Assembly (NCBI GenBank): GCA_030628785.1
Contig: DAOVQI010000075.1
Location: 1-10,539 of the forward strand
Source of the DNA: Bacteroidota bacterium
GTDB taxonomy: Bacteria; Bacteroidota; Bacteroidia; Bacteroidales; VadinHA17
Length of the DNA stretch: 10,539 nucleotides
Direction: 5' to 3'
The notes under the pieces were generated by a model. That model made no database searches. It was not told the DNA's origin and worked only from the letters and a program-made list of their open reading frames with translations. The translations under genes and the position numbers were made by a program. Shown here in pieces: positions 6,617-10,539 of this stretch (positions are counted from its first letter, which is position 1; each line of letters opens with the position of its first letter).

Positions 6617-6866
6617 CTACATTTCGGCCCAGGCTCTCTGCAACATCTGATTACTGCCTACTTTCCTTGCTTTCAGCTAATCCAAAATCCAAAATTCGAA
6701 ATCCAAAATTCCTTGATCTCGCTCACCCTTTCTCCCCTTCTCCTTCACAGACTCTGCCCCGCCTTCGCATACTACGGCGGGCAGGCAGGTTTTCCAAACT
6801 CTGGCAGGTCTCTCCCATTCACACAGTCACAAGGTCACCAAGTCTCCTCACCCAGTACCTAGTACC

Positions 6867-6898
6867 CCCGCCCGTACCGGACGGTACGTTCGGGCGGG
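6867..6898. repeat. GC-rich nested hairpin, inverted copy of 4556-4587
   Basis: CCCGCCCG (6867-6874) pairs with CGGGCGGG (6891-6898), with TACCG/CGGTA nested inside. Reverse-complemented, it matches the element at 4556-4587 except for one base in the core. Confidence 0.8.
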
Positions 6899-6950
6899 CA
6901 GCACCCAGCAACTTCCCCTTCTGCTTCTTAACCTTAACCTCAACCTGTCT

Positions 6951-6985
6951 TTCATCTTTCATATTTCATCCTTCATATTTCTCCC
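6951..6985 (-). repeat. Heptamer array TTCATNN
   Basis: TTCAT units begin at 6951, 6958, 6965 and 6972, and a fifth (TTCTC) at 6979. On the kinase sense strand they read purine-rich (A-T-G-A-A). The array ends about ten bases from the kinase stop codon. Confidence 0.75.
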
Positions 6986-6995
6986 CTTCTCCTCT

Positions 6996-8864
6996 TCAAC
7001 CAAGTGGTATTGTCGCAACCAGGGTTGTTCCCTTACCTTTCTTTCCGGTAATTTTCACATTTCCTCCAAATACTTCAGCGCGTTCCTGAATACCGATCAG
7101 TCCAAACGATTGTGTATTGGAAATTTCTTCCTGAGTAATACCGATCCCGTTATCTGAAATTCTTAGTTTCAGAATATTCTTTTCTTTCTTAAGATTTGCC
7201 GTTACCCTGGAAGCCCTGGCATGACGTGCGACATTTGTAAAGGTTTCCTGCAAAATTCTGTAAACTGCTGTTGTTCTTTCTGGATCCAAATCTATATTCC
7301 GCGGTGTAATGTCAAGGCTGCATTGAATCCCTGTCCTTGTCTGATATTCGTTTAAGTACCATTCTAAAGCAGGCAGAAGTCCAAGATCATCCAGTATTCC
7401 GGGCCTGAGATCTGAAGACATCCTCTTGATTGTTTTAATTGTGACATCGGTAAGATCTGACATGGCTTGTAATTCCTTAATAAGGGGTTCTTCTGACATT
7501 TGATTTTTCATCCGTACAATATCCATTTTCAATGCTGTTGTCAACTGACCAAGTTCATCATGCATTTCCCTTGCAATATTTGTTCTTTCCTGTTCTCTGA
7601 CAGATTGCAAATGTCGCGCCAGATCCCTTAATTTTTTCCCGGATGCTTCCGCTTCTTCCTCCGCCTTCTTGCGCCTTGTAATATCCCTTGCAATGCCAAG
7701 CACCAGATTTTTATCTTTTATTTTCACCGGATGTGTAAGGATTTCAGTGAAAACCTTCCGGTTGTCTTTTCTTTTTAATATAAATTCATCCGTACCGGTA
7801 GACATTCCACGGGAATTAAGGACCAACAATTTAACCATCCTGGAGATCTCGTCCTTATCAAGGATATTCATCTTTAAAAAGTTGTTGCCAATCAGTTCAT
7901 TTTTTTTATAGCCAAATAGTTTTTCAGCAGCTTTGTTTCCATCAATAAATGTTCCTTCCAGATTACTCAAATAATATGCATCAGGTGCAGATTCGAATAA
8001 TATCTTAAATTTCTCTTCTGAATCTTTTAATGCTGCTTCTGCCTTCTTGCGCTCGGTGATGTCTCTCAAGACCGAGACTATCTTGAATCCACCGGCTCCG
8101 TCGGGGACGTATCTGCCCGATGTCGAGACATAGATATAATGCCCATCCTTGTGCCTCGACCGATATTCGATGTGTTTCACCTCGTCTAAAGTCTCCATTG
8201 CTTTCATGCATTTCTCGATATCATCAGGATGCACAAAACCCATAGCGGTAAGCCCTATCGATTCCTCCTGCGTGTAACCAAACATGTCGAATATCTGTGG
8301 ACTTACATAGGTGAACTTGCCTTCGGAGTCCATCTCCATCACTAAATCATTGATATTAGTTAATAATGCTCGGTATTTCTCTTCACTTTCTTTCAGTGCC
8401 TCCTCTGCCTGTTTGCGTTCTGTGATGTCACGAAAAATCTCGAACTTGGAAATGCTACCATCAGAATTTTTTATGGGCGTGTCAATGAGATCGTAGGTTT
8501 TCTGGTTCTTTTTTGAGTACCATTCCCAACGTACTGTTTTTCCAGCCCAAACCTCTTTATTTTTGCACCAGGGGCAGACTTTTTTTCGATCGTGAAAATA
8601 TTTGTAACACTTCACTCCTTCCCAAGGGCCAAAATCTTTTTCAAGGACTGGATTTACATACTCAATATCATAATTCTGATTTACAATGTACACACCATCT
8701 TCGATTGACTCAATTATACCTAATAATTTGTTCTTCTCATGGTGCAAAGCCTCCTCCGCTTTTTCACGTAGGGTTTCAGATTGTTCCAATTCTTCAACCC
8801 GGTTTTGCAGCGCTTCGATCTTTTTCATTAACTGATCCTTCGTTTTATTCTTTAAAGGGTTCAT
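6996..8864 (-). CDS. Sensor histidine kinase, three PAS domains, NarL/DegS-type kinase core
   Basis: A soluble 622-residue kinase that would autophosphorylate on His and pass the phosphate to a response regulator; no membrane segment is seen. Domains: a coiled coil (about 8-45); PAS 1 (about 45-150) with Cys86, Cys97 and Cys100; PAS 2 (about 160-272); PAS 3 (about 283-397), each ending in D-I-T-(E/R)-R. Then a HisKA_3 dimerisation domain with A-R-E-M-H-D-E-L-G-Q (His435) and an HATPase domain with N-box Q-E-T-F-T-N-V-A-R-H-A, D-N-G-I-G-I (571-576) and G-K-G-T-T. I chose the ATG at 8862-8864. An in-frame ATG at 8919-8921 would add 19 residues encoded by the heptamer array, and the chosen start has the A-rich leader seen at other genes. 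HisKA_3 kinases normally pair with LuxR-type regulators; none is in the window. Confidence 0.93.
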   Translation of the reverse strand: MNPLKNKTKDQLMKKIEALQNRVEELEQSETLREKAEEALHHEKNKLLGIIESIEDGVYIVNQNYDIEYVNPVLEKDFGPWEGVKCYKYFHDRKKVCPWCKNKEVWAGKTVRWEWYSKKNQKTYDLIDTPIKNSDGSISKFEIFRDITERKQAEEALKESEEKYRALLTNINDLVMEMDSEGKFTYVSPQIFDMFGYTQEESIGLTAMGFVHPDDIEKCMKAMETLDEVKHIEYRSRHKDGHYIYVSTSGRYVPDGAGGFKIVSVLRDITERKKAEAALKDSEEKFKILFESAPDAYYLSNLEGTFIDGNKAAEKLFGYKKNELIGNNFLKMNILDKDEISRMVKLLVLNSRGMSTGTDEFILKRKDNRKVFTEILTHPVKIKDKNLVLGIARDITRRKKAEEEAEASGKKLRDLARHLQSVREQERTNIAREMHDELGQLTTALKMDIVRMKNQMSEEPLIKELQAMSDLTDVTIKTIKRMSSDLRPGILDDLGLLPALEWYLNEYQTRTGIQCSLDITPRNIDLDPERTTAVYRILQETFTNVARHARASRVTANLKKEKNILKLRISDNGIGITQEEISNTQSFGLIGIQERAEVFGGNVKITGKKGKGTTLVATIPLG

Positions 8865-8903
8865 AAAAATTTTTCTATAACAGTTTAGGTGGTTACGGGT
8901 TAC

Positions 8904-9075
8904 GGGTTTACTCACTCCCATTTACCCCGTGAAATAATGCTTCGCATTAAATCTTCGATTTATTTCACGGGTCATGTGCCTTCCCACGACCTGCTCCCCG
9001 AAAAAACTGGACAGGCGTGAAGTTTGGTTTCCACTTCGTTCCAACCAAACGTTCGAGTTACGAGTTTCAGGTTCT
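8904..9075. repeat. Dispersed intergenic block, copy 2 (with two insertions)
   Basis: Matches 4122-4218. Relative to that copy it has an extra palindromic element (8921-8972) between CTCACTCCCA and CATG, and an extra 22 bases (about 8994-9015) after CCACGACCTG. The hairpin GTTTGGTT (9022-9029) / AACCAAAC (9043-9050) and its loop are identical in both copies. It lies upstream of the sensor kinase in the orientation copy 1 has toward cheW. Confidence 0.85.
8921..8972. mobile_element. Palindromic insertion element (MITE/REP-like)
   Basis: A 12-bp perfect terminal inverted repeat pairs CCCGTGAAATAA (8926-8937) with TTATTTCACGGG (8960-8971). The interior holds two small hairpins, TGC-TTC-GCA and AAATC-TTC-GATTT (8949-8961). 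The sister block at 4122-4218 runs straight across this point, so the element looks inserted. It encodes nothing; any mobility would depend on an enzyme elsewhere. An obvious target-site duplication is not seen. Confidence 0.6.
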
Positions 9076-9123
9076 CAGTTCTTGGTCATGAAATGGCCTG
9101 AATTTTCTCCTCCCATCTCCTAA

Positions 9124-9153
9124 CCGTCGGACCGACTGAAAGCGGTCGGACGG
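9124..9153. repeat. Imperfect 11-bp hairpin CCGTCGGACCG / CGGTCGGACGG
   Basis: The arms at 9124-9134 and 9143-9153 pair with one central mismatch around an 8-base loop. ATTTTCT follows on the plus strand, which is terminator-like. No plus-strand gene is upstream, so I call it a repeat at the polarity switch of this gap. Confidence 0.6.
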
Positions 9154-9258
9154 ATTTTCTCACTCCTCAGCCTCAATCTCAACCTCAACCTTAACCTCTT
9201 TCATCCTTCGACCTTAGTTACTCGCTCGCACTATCCTTCGCTCAAATCTGCTCGTGAG

Positions 9259-9275
9259 GTTTTGCTGCGCAAAAC
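9259..9275. repeat. Perfect 7-bp hairpin GTTTTGC-TGC-GCAAAAC
   Basis: A short perfect inverted repeat with a 3-base loop, at the edge of an AAATCC heptamer run. Function unknown. Confidence 0.5.
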
Positions 9276-9467
9276 GTTCAAAATCCGAAATCTGAAATCC
9301 CTAAATCTTTCTCCCAGTCTCCCAGTCCCCTCTTCTTTCATCCTTCGTCCTTCAAATCCTGCCTACCGCCAACTTTCCCTGTTTCCTGCTAATCCGAAAT
9401 CCGAAATTCGATATCCGAAATTGTTTCGCCCCCTCGCCCTTTCGTCTTTCATCCTTCATCTTTTCCC

Positions 9468-9510
9468 GTCTCCCCGTCACCCTGTCTCCCCATCTCCCAG
9501 TCTTCCAGTC
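9468..9510 (-). repeat. Octamer array, GTC every 8 bases
   Basis: GTC (ATC at 9492) recurs at 9468, 9476, 9484, 9492, 9500 and 9508. On the minus strand the units read G-A-C-N-G-G-G-G, the same octamer type found on the plus strand at 5693-5730. It abuts the end of the read-through frame of the receiver gene. Confidence 0.8.
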
Positions 9511-9616
9511 ACCTCGGTCTCCATTCCTTATTCTTTTCTTCCAGTTCTTTATTGCTAGTTTCGAGCCGGGTTGTGGGTTCCCGCACGTGCTGTTCCAGTT
9601 CGGCGTTAAGTTTTCA
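9509..9616 (-). pseudogene. In-frame remnant of a coiled-coil/kinase region downstream of a TGA in the receiver gene
   Basis: The receiver gene stops at TGA (9614-9616). The same frame stays open for 34 more codons to a TGA at 9509-9511, and reads K-L-N-A-E-L-E-Q-H-V-R-E-P-T-T-R-L-E-T-S, then N-K-E-L-E-E-K-N-K-E-W. This is close to the K-L-N-A-E-L-E-Q-R-V-x-E-R-T-x-x-L linker that precedes the His domain in many hybrid kinases. In those the residue before K-L-N is usually Arg, so a CGA to TGA change would explain the stop. The kinase core expected next is absent and replaced by octamer repeats. The gene therefore looks shortened by a nonsense change plus loss of its 3' part; alternatively the short product is now the functional one. 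Confidence 0.65.
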
Positions 9617-10072
9617 GATTTCTTCCTCCGCCTGGTTACGTTCAGTTAGCAGGGAACGTATTTTTCTCTCGCTTTCCCGCAGCGCTTTTTCTGCCTTCGT
9701 GATACGAAGGGCGACATTTACATGAGCAATCAGTACATCGTTATCGATTGGTTTTGTAAGGAAAGAAAGTGCTCCAAATTCCAGGCCTCTGATAACGTCT
9801 TTGGAATCAGACTGATATGCAGTCAGCAATAAAACAGGAATATATCGTGTAGATTCATCAGACTGCAAATGCTTGCAGACTTCGTAACCATCCATATCAG
9901 GCATTCTGATATCAAGAATAATGGCGTCAGGTAATTCCTTTTTTGCTATTTCAATTCCTTCCGGACCGGATTGTTCAGTTAAAATTTCATAATCACGGAA
10001 AGATCTCTTTAATAATACTTCCAATAATTTCAGGTTATTTCTATTATCGTCTATTACCAAGATTTTTGACAT
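9614..10072 (-). CDS. Response-regulator receiver protein with C-terminal coiled coil, probably truncated
   Basis: A 152-residue protein. The receiver domain (1-122) has D8-D9, phospho-acceptor D54 in A-I-I-L-D-I-R-M-P, T84 in L-L-L-T-A and K107 in L-T-K-P-I-D, all the residues needed for phosphorylation. It is followed by a coiled coil with A-L-R-E-S-E-R-K and E-R-N-Q-A-E-E-E-I at the end. Such a linker normally leads into a PAS or histidine-kinase module, which is missing, and the reading frame continues beyond the stop (see 9509-9616). The receiver may still work as a single-domain protein. The start (10070-10072) follows an A-rich heptamer leader with no Shine-Dalgarno site. Its upstream region carries the second copy of the pseudoknot-like element. 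Confidence 0.88.
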   Translation of the reverse strand: MSKILVIDDNRNNLKLLEVLLKRSFRDYEILTEQSGPEGIEIAKKELPDAIILDIRMPDMDGYEVCKHLQSDESTRYIPVLLLTAYQSDSKDVIRGLEFGALSFLTKPIDNDVLIAHVNVALRITKAEKALRESERKIRSLLTERNQAEEEI

Positions 10073-10073
10073 G

Positions 10074-10118
10074 GTTTTTGGTTTTTTTTAGTTTTTAGTT
10101 TCTGGTTTGTGGTTTTTT
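10074..10118 (+). repeat. Heptamer array at the receiver gene start (GTTNNNN)
   Basis: GTT lies at 10074 and 10081 and, after a 3-base slip, at 10091, 10098, 10105 and 10112. It starts directly outside the start codon, so the transcript leader would be phased AAAC-rich units. Confidence 0.75.
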
Positions 10119-10128
10119 TCCTTCGGAA

Positions 10129-10163
10129 GAAAATTAACATAAATCGAAGATTTATTAATTTTC
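10129..10163. repeat. Palindromic element related to 8921-8972
   Basis: GAAAATTAA (10129-10137) pairs with TTAATTTTC (10155-10163). The interior is AAATC-GAA-GATTT (10141-10153), the reverse complement of the core hairpin at 8949-8961. The outer arms differ from that element but keep the same plan. It lies upstream of the receiver gene, as the 8921 element lies upstream of the kinase. Confidence 0.6.
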
Positions 10164-10244
10164 GGGATTTCTGGTTAAAAGTACCAATTTTTCCACATTT
10201 TCCGAAGGGATGTCTTTGGTATAATATAGAACTGTTCATTGTTC

Positions 10245-10325
10245 TATAAAATTACTGCCGGCTATTTGAGCCGGATGAAACGGCTGTGACACTAATCAAA
10301 CCCGGCAGTTCCGGTGCTTTTTATG
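10245..10325. ncRNA. Candidate structured RNA element, copy 2 (pseudoknot, strand uncertain)
   Basis: ACTGCCGG (10254-10261) pairs perfectly with CCGGCAGT (10302-10309). CCGGA (10271-10275) pairs with TCCGG (10310-10314). The two helices cross and so form a pseudoknot. An alternative hairpin CCGGCT/AGCCGG (10258-10263 and 10269-10274) would compete with both, as expected of a switch. The element aligns with 1311-1395 from CTATAA to TATGTTA. It lies about 180 bases upstream of the receiver gene start on the minus strand; on the plus strand it ends in TTTTT. No known class is recognised. Confidence 0.5.
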
Positions 10326-10375
10326 TTAGTTTGTATTTACTTTTTTAGGCATAAAAAAAACACTGATTATTGCGA

Positions 10376-10419
10376 TCCGCCATAGGCGGAGAAGCCCGCC
10401 TACACAAGTTACGGCGGGC
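10376..10419. repeat. Two adjacent GC-rich hairpins
   Basis: TCCGCC-ATA-GGCGGA (10376-10390) is followed by GCCCGCC (10394-10400) pairing with GGCGGGC (10413-10419). They resemble the CCCGCC palindromes elsewhere in the gaps. Confidence 0.65.
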
Positions 10420-10539
10420 AAGCAATCTGTAAAGGGTTATCGTGAGTTTATAACAGTCTTTCTATTTTGGCGCATTGCTGAATCTTAAGCAGTTTGCTTC
10501 GTCACTCCGTTCCTCGCAAATTCGAATTACTCGTCCCAC

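Larger units (their letters stand above)
6551..6995. other. Repeat-rich gap between converging toxin and sensor-kinase genes
   Basis: No gene. Left to right it has GTT heptamers on the plus strand (6558-6590), a palindrome (6598-6616) and AATCC/AATTC-type heptamers of the opposite polarity (about 6671-6712). An imperfect CCCGCC hairpin follows (about 6756-6786), then a GACTCTGCCAGGTC-like unit, a GC-rich nested hairpin (6867-6898), CTTAAC hexamers (about 6927-6945) and a TTCATNN heptamer run (6951-6983) ending at the kinase stop. No terminator with a clean T run is seen for either gene. Confidence 0.75.
8865..9508. other. Repeat-rich intergenic region between sensor kinase and broken receiver gene
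   Basis: No gene. GTT heptamers lie on the plus strand at 8892-8912 and again at 9057-9091. Between them is copy 2 of the dispersed block with an inserted palindrome. An imperfect 11-bp hairpin (9124-9153) marks the change to opposite polarity. Beyond it come CTCAAC hexamers (about 9165-9195), a GTTTTGC/GCAAAAC hairpin (9259-9275), AAATCCG heptamers (about 9277-9310 and 9390-9420), TTCATCC heptamers, and GTC octamers (9468-9510) that run into the end of the degraded reading frame. Confidence 0.75.
10073..10539. other. Intergenic region to right edge: leader repeats, palindromes, structured element
   Basis: No convincing gene; an open frame at 10054-10239 on the minus strand only runs through the repeats. 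The stretch holds the GTT heptamer leader (10074-10118), a palindromic element (10129-10163), the pseudoknot-like element (10245-10325) and two GC-rich hairpins (10376-10419). I see nothing clear in the last 115 bases. Confidence 0.7.

Noticed and set aside
6569..7089. Open frames on the plus strand through 6569-6862 and 6667-7089
   Set aside because: They run through short tandem repeats and hairpins, are rich in Pro/Ser from pyrimidine repeats, and the second overlaps the kinase on the other strand.
8865..8921. Upstream ATG giving the sensor kinase 19 more residues
   Set aside because: The extension is encoded by GGTTACG repeats and the dispersed block; the ATG at 8862-8864 has the A-rich leader seen at other genes in the window.
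9262..9558. Plus-strand open frame of 98 codons
   Set aside because: It reads repeat DNA (AAATCC and TTCATCC units) and overlaps the degraded kinase linker; no domain is visible.
10245..10325. Known riboswitch classes (c-di-GMP-I, cobalamin, SAM-II, preQ1) or a hammerhead/twister ribozyme
   Set aside because: None of the invariant core sequences I know for these classes is present on either strand.

Overview
The window looks like a piece of a low-to-moderate GC chromosome, most likely from the Bacteroidota or a related FCB-group lineage. Three things point there. Most start codons have A-rich leaders without a Shine-Dalgarno sequence. A TAnnTTTG-type -7 promoter element (TATCTTTG, 5799-5806) precedes the only plus-strand genes. 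The toxin-antitoxin pair is of a type I associate with Bacteroidota. This placement is an inference; no rRNA or marker gene is present.

Layout: almost everything is on the minus strand. Positions 4080 down to 1 hold a chemosensory cluster in the transcription order CheW (with a histone-like Lys-rich tail), CheR fused to TPRs, a second CheW with an N-terminal helical extension, and the first 128 residues of a methyl-accepting chemotaxis protein that runs off the left edge. Two CheWs around a CheR-TPR plus an MCP is the composition of Wsp-type (alternative-function) chemosensory systems. CheA and CheB are not in the window and would be expected to the left. Upstream of it lies a single-domain response regulator (4910-5281). 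A plus-strand RHH antitoxin and PIN toxin pair (5880-6550) is overlapped by one base. A triple-PAS, NarL-type sensor kinase (6996-8864) follows. Last is a second receiver protein (9614-10072) that seems to be the broken front half of a longer signalling protein: its coiled coil continues in frame for 34 codons beyond a TGA.

Coding density is low. Six gaps of 445 to 830 bases separate the genes, and they are not random. They are built of short tandem repeats with strict 7-base (locally 8- or 6-base) periodicity, plus GC-rich palindromic elements. The repeats have a consistent polarity: reading outward from a gene end, the unit reads GTT/G-rich. The two arms of a gap therefore face each other, often with a palindrome near the switch point. 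Two of these gaps hold diverged copies of an 85-90 base element that can fold into the same pseudoknot, with pairing kept by compensatory changes. One palindromic element appears as an insertion in one copy of a repeated block and is absent from the other copy. These intergenic systems are the most unusual content of the window; the genes themselves belong to known families.
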